The translations under genes and the position numbers were made by a program. From the NCBI RefSeq assembly GCF_036373705.1, contig NC_089869.1, positions 9,745,676-9,809,675 of the forward strand: a stretch of 64,000 nt of DNA, written 5' to 3'. Source of the DNA: Amia ocellicauda. Taxonomy: Eukaryota > Chordata > Actinopteri > Amiiformes > Amiidae. Below the pieces are notes generated by a model. It ran no database searches and was not told the DNA's origin. It was given only the letters and a program-made list of their open reading frames with translations. Shown here in pieces: positions 46,101-60,100 of this stretch (position 1 is its first letter; every line of letters starts with the position of its first letter).

Positions 46101-48300
46101 TATCATATAATATTATTTTAAGTAGCAGTATTTAAAAATGGGGACAATTATGGATATCTCTTACACGTGGGGTATCAGACATTAGGAATGTTGTTCACAC
46201 TGAGATATTGAACAATGGAATATTTCACTGATTCCGAAAAGATAATGGTAATGATGATTGAATTGGGAATACTTTAACGCCCGTATATCTTTAGATTCTT
46301 CAGAAGTGTGATATGAAACAGAAAAATGTCTTCAATACATTTTATAGCACTTTCTCCCACAAAATTATATAATAAATCAGGTGGTGAGTCACTTTTCTGG
46401 TAATTAACAGTCATTATATTGTCAGGAACCCTGGGTGATTAGGCTTTTTAGCTTACAAATCCAATCTTGATATATGAAATATGAAGAGCTTTTTCCTGCT
46501 TGAAATGATCTCTTTGCTCTTGTTACACAGACCCTGCCTAGATGTCTCTGATAATGAAGTGCTACACTACTGAAAGTGCAAATGTAATGAAGATCGGCTG
46601 AATGGAATCCAGGACAGTATCTATTCTGGGCCGCACAGAAGACACTTGAACTCTGACCGAGCCACTCTGCAAACTGCTCTTTACAGACCCCCTATCCAAC
46701 AACCTCAACCTGCGAGGGCACAGAGGGGTATACCGGCCAACCCCTCCACAGGGAACTGGCATGCAGCCTCACAACCTTCACCTTTTTGTTATTATTTTAT
46801 GCCAATTAATTGACCTACGTTTTCCTTTTTTTCTCCTCTTTCTTGGCAGACTCCGGCTTCTTCTCTACAGAACCTGTGCAAGCAATGGTTTGCAATACAG
46901 TGCAACACTGCCTGCAGCTGTTTGATATTTTTTCCTCACCAGTCTTCCCTGCTTAGTCACTGAGCATCTGAATTGATCAGTAATCTACTTAAAATAACAT
47001 CATCTTCATGACACGATCATGTTAAAAAAAAGGACATATCACAGTATTTTTGTCGAGCATTTACAGTAAGTACAATTACAATGCCCTGTCACTATATCTG
47101 CGTTCTTACTGGACTAGAGCAGATAGGAGTAATGCTAAATTCCTCCGCTGACAGCAGCTCTAACTGTTCAGTTCAGTTACCAAGTCATCATCGCTGACAT
47201 TCCTGGGATGGGCTGGGAGAGGTGAAGAGATAGCAGCTGAGATGAGAGCGCGTTAGCAATATGCAGTCAGGGGGAGATATGAGAAAACGGACTACTGCAT
47301 CTCCGAAAAGGATTTATTTTACATCTTCAGCTAGTATTCTGTGATAATTCTTAAATACATGGATTCATTTTTCAAGTAGGAAACATCAGCCCTTGAGAAT
47401 TCTTCAGTCAGACCTTTCCCTTTTACTTCCCAAAAACAACAAGTCTTTGTTTATCCACAGAATGAAGATATCTTCAATATCTTATATGTTTTAAGAAATA
47501 TTCAAGTCCTATGCATTTTCAAATTAATTAAAAGGAAGAAAAGGGCACGTTAAGTTTTCCAAAAAATGCGTTGTTTTGTGGCAATATTAAAATACACACA
47601 GCATCTAGATGTGTAAGGGATGCAAAAGAAACATGGCCTATGAAAAACACAGGGGCCAACACGGAGGCATGCCAATCTGAAAAATGAGCTGCTATCTTGA
47701 TGACTGGCTGACTAATGAGCACGGATCTGTCCTCACAGCCTTGTTTATAGCAGTCTGCTAATAATTTTGTGTAAGACCTCTGGAACCCGACACTGTGCTA
47801 CAATGTGCAAGTAAGGATGTGTCACAGCAACCACGTTCATATTCCAGTGTGTGTGATCAATGTGCAGAGTGAGACTGAGGCGCAAAACCCTGTAAATGAC
47901 GGACAAGGACATGAGCCCCCATGTGTAGGTGTACATCTGTCATACCGCATGTCAGACCCTTTTCTCCAATCTGTTCAGACAATCACAGCATATCTTTTGC
48001 TGATATAAACATGATTGAATAAACACTACACTTCAATTTAGCTTGGGGGTCTTTCAGGTTTAGTTTAGGCATTTTTCCAGCTGAAGAAAACTGACCATAA
48101 ACAACGATGCTGTTGTTCTGATCTTCACACATCGTCTTTGCTATCAGTGAACTGTCACTTTTTTCTGTTATATTTTTATTTAATTTGTATTATTTCCTGA
48201 AAAGAAAATAGATATGTGTTATTTCTCATAGCATAGCAAAATGATTCAAAATATGAACACATTTTCAACTAAACCCAATTCATGATCTATCCCAGAGTCG
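43197..48300. other. Upstream of inpp5f, no gene recognised
   Basis: About 5 kb with moderate AT content. The segments 45.75-46.0 kb and 46.55-46.8 kb look less AT-rich and more ordered than their surroundings, and could be old transposon remains, but I cannot assign them. No supported exon. Confidence 0.6.
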
Positions 48301-48319
48301 CTGTACCACAAATATATCA

Positions 48320-48336
48320 CCACAAGAGGGCGCCAG
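48320..48336 (+). promoter_or_regulatory. CTCF-like motif
   Basis: CCACAAGAGGGCGCCAG matches the core CTCF consensus with one mismatch. It lies about 650 bp upstream of the inpp5f start codon. Binding is not known. Confidence 0.45.
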
Positions 48337-48551
48337 AACTCTATTAAAAACTCCTTTAAAATGAGGGATATCAGACAGTTGTAATGTTATTCATTTCCTT
48401 AATCAATAATAATACTGTTATTTTTCGGAACATTACAAAGAACTGAATCTATAGCTGTGTGCATATAAGGAATGTCTGATCAATGAATTGTAAATATGTT
48501 CACTTTCTCCGCTTGGATTTCAATTCATGTGCAAAGTCCATTGGAACCCCA

Positions 48552-48578
48552 TGACGTCATGACCCCATGAAGGCGGAA
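48552..48578 (+). promoter_or_regulatory. inpp5f: inpp5f promoter: CRE and ETS-like site
   Basis: A perfect CRE (TGACGTCA, 48552-48559) is followed by GGCGGAAGCG, an ETS-like core (CGGAAG near 48573), in a CpG-rich patch about 0.4 kb upstream of the start codon. No TATA box seen. Confidence 0.55.
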
Positions 48579-48677
48579 GCGCCGCGCTCACAGGGGCTGC
48601 GTTCCCTTTAAATGGTCTGCGTTGGGCCGACAGATGAAGTCACATGTGAACAGCTCCTGCAGGAAATTGATTCAGTC

Positions 48678-48680
<3 letters not shown>

Positions 48681-48718
<38 letters not shown>
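48681..48718. repeat. (AG)19 microsatellite
   Basis: A pure AG run between the CRE and the start codon, probably in the inpp5f 5' UTR or core promoter. Confidence 0.9.
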
Positions 48719-48724
<6 letters not shown>

Positions 48725-48968
48725 CACACTCAAGAACAGGCAGAGAGAGGGAAAACAGCAGAGAGGCGCTCTCCCCTCCGATCCGTCCACATCTCCAACT
48801 TCCAGGGATGTCTGCACAGCTGTCCTTTTAGTCTCCATTGCTCTCTCCAGATCGACCATGTACCAGTGTCCGGATCAATAAAAGAAAGCAGACACCCCAC
48901 ATGACGAGGGACTGGTGAGCAGCCCGGCTGGTCTCTCATCTGCACATGCTGGCTCCTTCATGGGCAGG

Positions 48969-49065
48969 ATGGAGCTGTTTCAAGCCAAAGACCACTACAT
49001 CCTCCAGAGCGGCGACAAGGCTCTGTGGTGCAGCAGGAAAGATGGAGCCATGGAGGTCCGAGCCG
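48969..49065 (+). CDS. inpp5f: inpp5f (Sac2 phosphoinositide phosphatase), first coding exon only
   Basis: 97 bp encoding MELFQAKDHYILQSGDKALW and on through CSRKDGAMEVRA, which matches the N-terminus of vertebrate INPP5F (human begins MELFQAKDHYILQ by recall). The donor is GCCG|GTGAGT, phase 1. The chosen ATG has A at -3 and G at +4; an in-frame ATG three codons upstream (48960) has a poorer context. INPP5F/Sac2 is a Sac-domain inositol 4-phosphatase acting on PI(4)P in early endocytic recycling. Only the part before the Sac catalytic core is here. The remaining exons lie to the right of the window. Confidence 0.92.
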
Positions 49066-50220
49066 GTGAGTAAGCAGGGAAACTGCTGTTATTCCTGCTA
49101 TAAATTTGTTTCTCCACCCTTCATAACAGATCCAGAGTAAGTTTATGCCGTACCTAAACAGAGATTGCCCGACCCACATAATCACAGATGTCCAAGGCTT
49201 GTCCCAAACGTGCATTTCCCTGATCGAGACCGGAGTGGGGTTGTATTCGTGCCTGCAGCGAGCTTGGTGTTTTTCCGTCCTTTGGGGGAAGCTACCTGGA
49301 GTCCATGAATGTTGTAACCGGGTATCCAATGGCACCGTGCACTACAACATGACACACCACCGTGCATTGGGACAGAGGATGTGATTTTGACCCTTCCTTT
49401 GGGTATTTTATTATAGAAGCGTGTAAAACTAGTGTAAGATTAGTAGGGCGGTTTGACGGGTGTAGATCCTGTGACAGGTGCCAATGAAAATGGGCGATTG
49501 AGATACCAGTCAGAATAACAGGGTTTAATAGTAGCTTTTTTAATGACTGTTGCGGTTTCTGCTGCTCTTGTTGTTCATAATAATCAAAACTATACCAATA
49601 ACATGACTAATGGTGGTAACAACAATGCTAATATTTAAATAAATACTGTTTCCATAATTCATACAATGTAGTGGTGCTAATTTCTGACTTAACCCCTTAT
49701 GTAGCTGATTGATGTCATGTTGATTTTTGTTTTTTTTGTTAAATAGTCAGAAGGTGTGAAGGCTTTTAAAAGTAAAATCTTCTCGACTACAATTGCATAA
49801 ATTTCTGTCACATTTCTGTACTGGATTTTTGCAATAAGTAAGGAAGAAGTATGCTAAGGAAAGGTTAGTTAGCTAGCATGTAAACCAATTGTTTAAATGG
49901 CCTCTCCCTGTGTGTAAGTTTTTGGGAGGTGGTGCAGCAGTAGCTTAAGCAATCTGATGATTCAGCTGCTGGTTAGCAAATAGATCTCAGAACTAGTTTG
50001 GTTACAGCTTCACCATTTTGAATCAACTAAGATAGTAAAGCATTTTTACGCACTACATTTGGAGATGCATTGAGACACTTGTTCACAACGTGGCCTCACC
50101 CTTGGCCTCAATGATTGCTGAAATCCAATCCAATCCATTTCAGTCATCATTTGAGGACAACTGTACAGAATCCTGCAACAGTGCAAATACTTAGGCAGCG
50201 AAATTGGTTGTCTTTATGTA

Positions 50221-51108
50221 TACACTGATCAGCCATAACATTATGACCACTGACGGGTGAAGTGAATAACACTGATAATCTCGTTATCATGGCACCTGTC
50301 AGTGGGTGGGATGTATTAAGCAGCAAGTGAACATTTTGTCCTCAAAGTTGATGTGTTAGAAGCAGGAAAAATGGGCAAGCGTAGGGATCTGAGCGACTTT
50401 GACAAGGGACAAATTGTGATGGCTAGACGACTGGGTCAGATCATCTCCAAAACTGCAGCTCTTGTGGGGTGTTCCCGGTCTGCAGTGGTCAGTACCTATC
50501 AAAAGTGTCCAAGGAAGGAAAAGCAGTGAACCGGCGACAGGGTCATGGGCGGCCACGTGATGCACGTGGGGAGCGAAGGCTGGCCCGTGTGGTCCGATAC
50601 AACACACGAGCTACTGTAGCTCAAATTGCAGAAAAAGTTCATGCTGGTTCTGATAGAAAGGTGTCGGAACACACAGTGCATCACGTAGCCGCAGACCAGT
50701 CAGGGTGCCCATGCTGACCCCTGTCCACTGCCGGAAGCATCAGCATGTTTAAGTAATGTGGGATGCAGATGATCACATACAGACATGGGCTCCAAACTAG
50801 GCAACCTTCAATTGCTCTGTGGTCCAGTTCTGATGCTCACATGCCCATTGTAGGTGCTCCAAATTTGCCAGATCTCAATCGAGCATCTGTGGGATGTGCT
50901 GGACAAACAAGGCCGATCCATGGAGGCCCCACCTCACAACTTACAGGACTTAAAGGATCTGCTGCTAACGTCTTGGTGCCAGATACCACAGGACACCTTC
51001 AGAGGTCTAGTGGAGTCCATGCCTCGACGGGTCAGGGCTGTTTGGCGGCAAAAGGGGGACCTACACAATATTAGGCAGGTGGTCATAATGTTATGGCTGA
51101 TCGGTGTA
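50221..51108 (+). mobile_element. Rearranged Tc1-like deletion derivative, 0.89 kb
   Basis: It is bounded by TGATCAGCCATAACATTATG-type inverted repeats of the same family as 40178-41004, in the opposite orientation. The transposase remnant starts at 50371 ([20 protein letters not shown]) and shifts frame near 50508. Its core is deleted. A piece of about 55 bp (roughly 50800-50856) lies in inverted orientation inside the element, followed by the C-terminal LVESMPRRVRAVWRQKG part. Confidence 0.88.
50371..51084 (+). pseudogene. Broken Tc1-like transposase
   Basis: Three separate frames hold the pieces: N-terminal helix-turn-helix, second DNA-binding subdomain ([20 protein letters not shown]), and the C-terminal end (WDVLDKQG through VESMPRR). 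At least one single-base frameshift, a large internal deletion, an internal inversion and a small deletion in the NPIEH motif separate them. Confidence 0.85.
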
Positions 51109-54100
51109 TTTCTCATTCACCTATTCTAGTTTGTGCCAAAGTGTTTTAAACAGACTCATGTGAGGTCTTTGAGCAATAAATCATATATATGTCTTCAAAG
51201 CCTTTTTGGAGTCTTTTTGTTCTCAGCTTTGTTCTAAGGTGTGTTATTCAGTTTCAAAATGTATGAAGCCCTTACCAAATTCCATCAGTACAGACATCTG
51301 GCTTGTCTCCACCAAATGTTTCACTGCTCACCATTTATGGCCTTGAGAAGACCTTGGTTCCTCTCTCAACGGTCTTCCGGGAACTGTAAAGTCTATGCCA
51401 ATCTTAGAGATGCTCAAATGCATGATACCGCAATCAAATATCATCAAATGTTGCAGTGCTGTCAGCACTGATGGATATGCCTTACTGGCAACCAGGAATT
51501 GTCTGTACCATGTTGCCGATTGCTTGTATCATTTGCGTTGATGGAAATAGATATTTTTCTGTAAATATTATCATTAATTAACATGTTGCCAAGTCATCCA
51601 CTGTATTTTATTCTCCATCTGCTACTGTGCTAAACATCTGCTTCACCTGAGTTTTATGACTTGGCATGGCAATAACACTTGCATTTCGTAACAAAATCCA
51701 CAGTGGAGTTGCGTAGAGCTGTCCTCGTCTCCAACACGATGCTGTTGTTTCTGTTCCTGTTGTTAGATATAATAAATCATGAGTGAAAGCTGAACCAGTC
51801 ATCTAAAATGACTGTGAAGGCTTGTGATATTTGATATTTGATGTAATGTTTGCATTGGTGTTGGGAAGTTATTGCTCAGCTCAGCACTGTGCATATTTGC
51901 CATGCTTTGGCTGATACTGTGATTGATATTGTTCACATAGACAAGCAGGAGCAGAAAGATTAGAATTGGTGATTTTCAAACCCAAGCAGAAATGGCGGCA
52001 CAAATAGGTAACCAGTCCAGGTGGTGTACAAAATAGGTTTGTGTTTTAAACCAGGTATAGGCTGTGGATTTAATTATATTGTTTTTACACAGAAAAGACC
52101 CCACTGCAAAGGAATAATGCAGTAACTACATGTAAATATATTTACTGCGTTATTATAATGTATAGTGTGTGTGTGTGTTACCTACTTCAATGCAAAAGTT
52201 AAACAAGAGTCTGAATTAATATTGATTCAAGTATGTAATAAGTCTTCAGGGACTTTATCCAATTTCCACAGAGTCGCTCACTATTGGTTTTTAAAAGGCT
52301 GTTGACCCCAGGTATTTGGCCTTGGCATTTCAGAGTGTTTCCATGTCTTTAAATGCATCCTGAAACAAGTCAAGGCTTTCAGCGGATGGTTTCTGTTCAG
52401 TGACTTTCAGCTCGGAGAGACTCTTGTAACAAGAGTCTGAAAGCTTAATTTGCATGAAATTAGTAAATTTACTCCGCTGAGTGATGCATACACTTTCACT
52501 ATGGAAAATAACTGGTGCTGTAGTATGATGGGTTACCCATTGCGTGTAGCCTAGATGTGTTACTAAAAGAGCAAATGTCCTTTGAACACTTGAAAGGATT
52601 TCAGTGTGTAATGTAAGTGTAAAATGAAATGTATATTTTAAGGACGTTCACTGGGCTATATATATATATAAATGAAACCATGTATTTTACTTGTTTTGTT
52701 AAGAAATTATTCTATAATTAATCACTTTTACATTATATTACCATGTGAAATGTTTTAAACAATGGCAGCCTTATTGTAGAAACCAAATAAAAGTATAGGC
52801 TATTACAGTATGTTTTTTCTTATTAAACAAATGTTTTTGAAGCTTGACTGCCTGTAGTGAAAAAAACAAAATCCTGAGATTTAACTAATCAAAGCATGTT
52901 TTAGAAAATCTTTTTAATGGGCCAGATTTAAATGGGCCAAATATGGAAAGCTTGAAATATGTGAGGACACAATATTTGTGTCAGTGGAAGTAGGCCTATT
53001 TTATTAATGATATTTCTTGTTTGACCTGAAAAATTGGTGTAGTGTCTTTTACTATTGATTTAAATGTATTGGAAATGTCTAGGTGTTACATCAAATCATG
53101 GTCATTTCTTTTTGCCTGTTGTGCAAGTCTTAAACCTAAATTATAACTAAATTCAGTGTTATGTTAGTACTTTGTGGCTTGCTTTTGTTGATCTGTTAGT
53201 TGAATGATAACATAAAGCCTTTCAGCTGATTTGTAAGTAAATTTGCAGTAATCATCACATACTTTACAGTCCATGTGAAGCAGATTTAAATATGAATATG
53301 GGATTGTGCCAATCCAGTTGTTTTTCTGACATTATTATCTAGACTTTCCTGAAAGGTATTTGGTATGCAGACACATACATTTGCATTAAATATTTAAGTT
53401 ATTGATTTTGGTTTTGCACAGTACTCGAAAAAGAGTAAGATTTGTATTTTAAACAGTATTATATTTGTTCTTTCTCTTCATTTATTTATTGGTAGAAAGG
53501 TATGACTTTCAACAATTTAACAGAAGGCTGTACAATATCAATGCATTATTTTTGGAAACCTCCTAAAATATGACAATATGGTACCATGTTCATAAATGAG
53601 CCAGTTTCTAAAAATGGTGGATTCAATGTTCAGTGTTCGCAAAATGCATTTCCAAATCCATTTTCTGACAAACATTTGTATTGCTTCAACCTTTGCTCAC
53701 GTGTCCTGGTTTATTTATATTTTGAAGGATTTTTTCACTGAACAGTTGGCTCAGTAAACAATTGGGTCACGGTGTATTTTTGCTTTAGCGAAAGTAATAA
53801 AACATCTGTTCACACAGGCTGAATATGCTTAATTTAACTACCTGTTGCAAATATACTACTTGACATACAATATACAGTAGACGGCAAGAGTCTAGATTGA
53901 ATCCAGAAGGTTCCAGAACTGCAATGGATTCAAGTAATGGAATGTTATCTTACCAAGTCTTTTAATAGTCACTACCATTTTATAGTGCTTTTACATGGAG
54001 TCATGTTACAAAAGAGTACAAATCCAACCAAACAGTGGAATGGACTGTACAATCAAATAATCGCTAAGTTTAAAAGAATACATTGCATGAAGCTGACAGA

Positions 54101-57100
54101 CCGTTAGCACAGAACTCAAACCTCTTTATCATTTTGGCCCTACAGTATGTAAAGCAAAGCATGACTTCATTCATTATTTTACACCTATTTTGTGCCTTAT
54201 CACCATTGCGGCAGGCAGTCCTTCGCAGTCAGTGGCAGAATGAATGAGTGTTTTCTTTTTCCTGGAAAGATGAGGTAGATAAGTAAATACCTTTTTTGCA
54301 TATTGATATCTTCAGTTGGGTTGTGTTTTTGTTTCTGTCAATAGTGTTACTGTTGTAGTCCAGGCTCTTTGCAGGAGGGAAGCAATTCTTATTTTTTTAA
54401 CATTTTTCCAGAGGGATGCCCTGCAGTAAGGAAAGGAAAGCCGTTATATCTCCCTGCTCTATAACACCTGATATTCATGATCGTATTCTCCCATCTGAAT
54501 CAGGCAATAATTTAAAGGAAGGAACAGGACACTATACCAAAACCACAACTGTATTATTAGCCTAGTACTTCTATATTTTTATTTTCTGTTCCATTTTATT
54601 CTACTGTTCTGACTGGGCCATTTTTATTGTTTTGAAGAACTGGGTGTGTCGCATCTGGTCAACCTCCAGAAAGATCTTTTGTTGTACAGATTTGTGAATG
54701 GACTTTTGTGCACAACAATACCAGGAGCTAAACTGGAAAAGACTGTCTGGGAAGGTGCAAATATAGAAATACGGCCGGGTAGAATTCAACCCAAGGAATT
54801 CAATGTTTAAATAAGCTTTTTTTCAACCAAATGGTTAAGGAAACAAATCAAGGTGGTCCCAAATGTGCATCCTAATTCAGCAGTTTATTACTCTTGATAT
54901 TTAAACTGTGTTCACTGCAAAGTTCATTAAAAGGGCAGCCATACATCTCCGCATGAAACCCTTTCAAAAACTAGCTCAGGTTTCAATTAGTTTTATCATC
55001 ATCATTATTATTGGTCCCCTCTTTACTGTACAGTTAATAAACCTTAGGCCATCTATTGTATCTTAAGGTCGGCTTTCCTTTCAATTAAGGAGCTGGCTCT
55101 TCAATTGTTATGTTTATTTTGACGTTTTGTCGGTTTGCCATTTGTAGCAGAAATTGATTCTCCTTTCTTGGTCTTTGTTAGCTGGATTCCACGTGGAAGA
55201 TTCTTCAATTGACCTGAATGTTGAGAGCTAGCCTCTGAAAGACCAAAATGAGCAATAGCTAAAGTCCGTATAGTCTTCTGTGGTGTGTGAGTAAGCCGAG
55301 CAGGAAAAGTGATGTGAGAATCGGCGCTGTCTGGATGTGATGTAACTTTAGAGAAACCTGAGGATGAAATTACATTAACAGTCAGCTGAGCAGATACAAT
55401 TTGTAGTCCCTGTGAAGGATTTCTCTGAATCCGGTTATGAGTCTAAAAATGTTATAGAGCATTAGTGCCCTTAATTCAGCAAATGTACTATTTAAACCAG
55501 AGTTTTTGTAGAGGATTTTATTTTTGTAAAAGATGTACGTATTTAGAGTGTCTTACAAAGTTCAGGTGCAAATAAACAAAAACAAGAACACCTCTAAAAA
55601 AGCTGTGAATTAAAATACAATATGGCACAACAGCCATTTGTATAATTGAGATATTACATTTTTGTTTTGAGCATTCACAAAATGGGTCTTTTATAGCGTC
55701 TACATCTGTATTCTTCCAGAAAGATGCAATTGAAGTACAGAACCAAATATGAACAAATACACAATGTGCTTGTCTGTCTGCTTGTCAGACCAGGTAAATA
55801 AGTAAGATGCCATTCAACCCGTTCATGATTATGCCACATCTATAAATCAATACGATATTTCTCTGTATTATTCTTAACTGTGTAGAATCACAGAGGCATG
55901 AATTAAGCGACTCGTTGTCTTAAGGAAGACGTTTTAGACTCGGAGGGCGACTGTGTTTTCTCATGATATGATGGGTTTGCATTTCAGAGGGCTTCGTTGT
56001 CACGGCTGTTCTCCTTCAAGTATGGCTGAAATGCTGCCTGCTTTTAATAATTCATGTGCGATTGTGGTGGTATGCCAGGCCCTGCGTTGAGAACAATAAA
56101 GCACAGCCAGTTACCTGTATAGTATGACTGAGTGAGTGAAATCTAATGCACACTGGCATTCCTGGTAACCCCTCAGAGACCACAATTTTCTGTGTACACT
56201 GTGGTGCTGAAAGTTCCCTTTATGATTGTGAATCTCTAGGTGAAGGAACTTGCTTCACTTGATCTATTGACAAGCCCACTTCCCAACACTATATTCTCGT
56301 GATTCCTCTTTTAAGTCTGCATTGAATGAAGTAGGACACTGTAAGTTTGTGTCCATGTATCAACTGGTTGAGTGGTTATGTAGCGTTGACATACTTACTG
56401 TCTGTACACGATGATTTCTGTTTATTTTTCTTTCCTTCAGTAAAAAATACAAAATAGGCTAAGCTTGGCTTACAGAAGAGAGCTGTATAAAACTAAATCT
56501 AGTTAAGTACTCCTTCATCGTAGGAGCTCAGGTTGTCTGGGAGAAACCGTTTATTCCCGAAAAGCAAGTATACTGAATTCTGTGGTTTTTTTAGTGCAAA
56601 GTCCTGCCAAACTGTATAAAACAACCAACAATCTAAACCAAACAAAAAGGAAAAGCAACTATAATCATATTTTAAATGGAAATAAATTGGCAAATACTCA
56701 AATCTGTTGTTGTTTTAACTGAACATGATTCCTTAGAACCATATTCCTTTTTGATTCAGAATATTGCATATAAAGCAACTTATTTGTCCCTGAGCTTAAT
56801 GCTCTTAATTAGTCTTGCAAATTTAAATTGTCTTAATCGATAATGGCTGAAGTTTTATATTGTTGTTTATTGGTTATCCTACTATGTTTCTTGAAATATG
56901 TGGCCTAGCCTACATTTTGCGATAACCCAGAGTCACCCTGGTTTGCTAAGAAATCTCAGTCCTCCTTTCCAGAATTTACCAGGTGAAGTTGTATGTGTCC
57001 CTGAAAGGAAAAAAAATCAACTAACTTTGAGGAAAAATTGCATATGGGAACGTCCAGTCAGTTCTCCTGGATCTAAGACAACAATTTGACCCACTCTGGA

Positions 57101-60100
57101 CTAATGAGGTACATAACTGTAATTCATCTATTGGACTGATGGAGAGCAGTAGGTAATATTATTTGAAGGGATTCAGTATCATTTGTGATGAATTGAGGAA
57201 TGAGAACAGAGCATGATTTGAAGGAAATCTAGTTAAAGTGAATGCAGGCTTTGTCTGAATTAATATTTTATGAACTGATTAGACTAGTCTAGTCTGTAGA
57301 TTATATTTTGTTGATATTGTAGTTTTGCATTTCTCCTCTTGTTTCTAGATTTTCTTATTTTTGGGGCAGATTTAGTTTTGATTGATTCTGGCCCTTACGT
57401 CAGAAGCTGTACCGATCATCAGGTGAGATCTCTGTGTGGTCCTGCATGGTTTGATAATCTACATAATTATACTGAGTAATATATGTGGGGGGTTACATGA
57501 GGTACAAAGTCAGAGGTTACATTGGCTGGCAGGTGATCTTTTAGAAGAGGTCCTCTACACAAATTCACTGATTCAAGTTTATTCATCTTATGGAGATCAG
57601 AGCTCTTGAAGAAGCTGGCCATGTGCGCTTGATAGAAATGCTTGTATTCTATATATTAGTCATGATTGGGATACTTTTTTATTTTTGAGATTAAACATGG
57701 AGGCACTTGTGGCCTCTTTAAGAGTTTATAAAATACAGCACTCCTGCAAATTCAAGCCCTGGTGGAACAGAGAACCAAAAGAACAAAGAAAATGTTGGAA
57801 TTGATTTCCCACCTTTCTGTTTCCCGGTACATAGTATTACATTCAGCTCACACGGATGTGTTACCGTGATGAGGAATGTAGCATAGTGTTCTCTCTTGCT
57901 TTCCTAAGGTTGTGTTAATTTCAGTCATTATTCCATAAATAGGCAAGACTTGTGACTCAGGCCTACATTACTGAGATGGCATGAATCTGGCCCTCTGTAT
58001 TTAGTAGGTTTCTAATGTGGCCAAAGTATGAATGATCTGCACTGCATGGCACATTAAGAGCTTTTAAACCAAGCAACTTCCACTTTTGTAGAAAACAGAT
58101 GGGAAATTATTATATTTTTTAACAGAATGTTGTTGGTTTATTTGTTTGTAAAAGTGAAGCCACAGAAGGAAGGACATCACAGTGAAAGCATGAATCAGTG
58201 AAGACGAGTGTTTTTGACTCGGTTTCTTACTATGTCAGCTGAGACCCAGTGACTTAATGTGTGTAACTCTCCTATGTTTGTATTTTTTTAATTCCTGATC
58301 TAGATCTTTTGGGTGGCTAAGGTCTTTTAGGACCTGCGGTAGGCCCAGTTTTTCCAGAGATGAGAACTTTGTAAGTCTGAATCTATTGCTGGGCATTTAT
58401 TGATGTAAAAACTGTGTGATTCTTCTGAGATGTTGAAATGGTTTCCTTTAAACCTGCAGAGACGAGCATTTAGTCTTAGGTGTCAGAACACCAGCTATCA
58501 ATTCTCAACCCACGCTGAGAAAATGTTTTATCGAGTGGTGACCGATAGGAAGGTTGTTAATTTCTGAGCTGCATGCATGTGCTCGGAAACGTTTGACTGC
58601 AAATATTATAAAATGTATAGCCTATGTAATGTCAGCCTGTTTTCTTATTTTTGTTTGCTTTTCAGTCTTGACCTGATTTGTATTTTAGACTAATGTCTTG
58701 CTGATCTTTGCTGCTGTTGCTTCCAGCATTGTAGCATCTTAACCAAAGAACCATTGGGTTTTATTGGTGGTCAGACGTGTGCAGCAGCCCGTCACGGAAA
58801 GCCTGGGCAGTGTCTTTATGATTTCACTTTAGGCAGGAGTTAAACCTCTTACTTCTGTCTTCCTGCCTTATTAGACTCCACTAAAGTGAAACTTGAAAAA
58901 CGTGGTTCTCTATCTTCTGCTTCCAGCACGATGTTGAGGTTTGATTAGTCATAACTCAAAACAGTGAGATTTTAAATTTGTTTTTTCTATGAGTAATCCA
59001 ACTCTCTAAGGGAAAGCCTTACAACATTTTCCAGAGTCAATGAGTGGATTAAACCACTCTAGTAAAAACAATGTCATGTTTTCCATTTAGGAAGTGCTCT
59101 TTTTGTCTGTGTCTCAGGGAATTCTTAAAGTGTGCGTCCCTTATACTCTCTCAGAATGGGATGGTTGTGAACTTGGTGCACAGAATTGTTTGGTCGGCTC
59201 ATTCATACTCTAGCTTCACAATGATAAACTCTCTGCGATTCACCATTAGACTTGTCAGAAATTCCAATAATAGTCAAATCGCTGTCTGATGGCTAAAGAC
59301 TTCTTCTGAGAATATACTTTTCCCTCCTTTTCCGCTCCTAAGAAAGGCAGTATTTGCCAAGTATGTGGCTCTGACTTGTACTATGCACTTGGTATTATAG
59401 TACTGTGAGAAACATGGACAGCCAAGAATTATTTCAAGAATGCAGCTGCCACTGTAACACTATGAGTCAAGCCTTTGCCAAGACTTCCAACTCCACTCGA
59501 CCACAACAGAACCCTATATAAATATTATAAAGTCCCCTCTTCCATGATGGAAAAACTCAAATGCCAAAGATGGAAGTATACTTTCAAATGATTGCAAACT
59601 GTACTTTATGACCAGCAAATGTTAGGTTTTCTTCTGTCAGGTAAAGTGGAACATTACTTGATTTCATGCATTCCCAAACACATTTTAAATAAAATATATT
59701 GCATTCTTAACACTGTACACAACAGTGCTGGCTAGTTCGACATAAAAAGAGTGGGCTAAGGTGACAGATTATGTTCAAAAAGAAACAAGCTTATGTGATG
59801 AAGGGTTTTGCATAAGGCCCTGTTAACGCTTTTTAGTCAAATGTATAAATTGAACATTTATGCTTGCACTCCACCATAACTGTTGATAGGAGATCACAGA
59901 CACAGTGAAAAGTATGAAAAGTGGCTAAGGCATGAAAGCAAATAAATTGGGAAAGAACTGACATGTGTGCAGGCAGGCATATTAAATTCACTCATTCAGT
60001 TTACATATAGTTTAGTTTAATTCGGTATATCACAACCACCTTTATGGTACTCTGCATGCCAAACGAGGAGGAAGGAGTTAAGAAGGTTTGATGTCATAAG

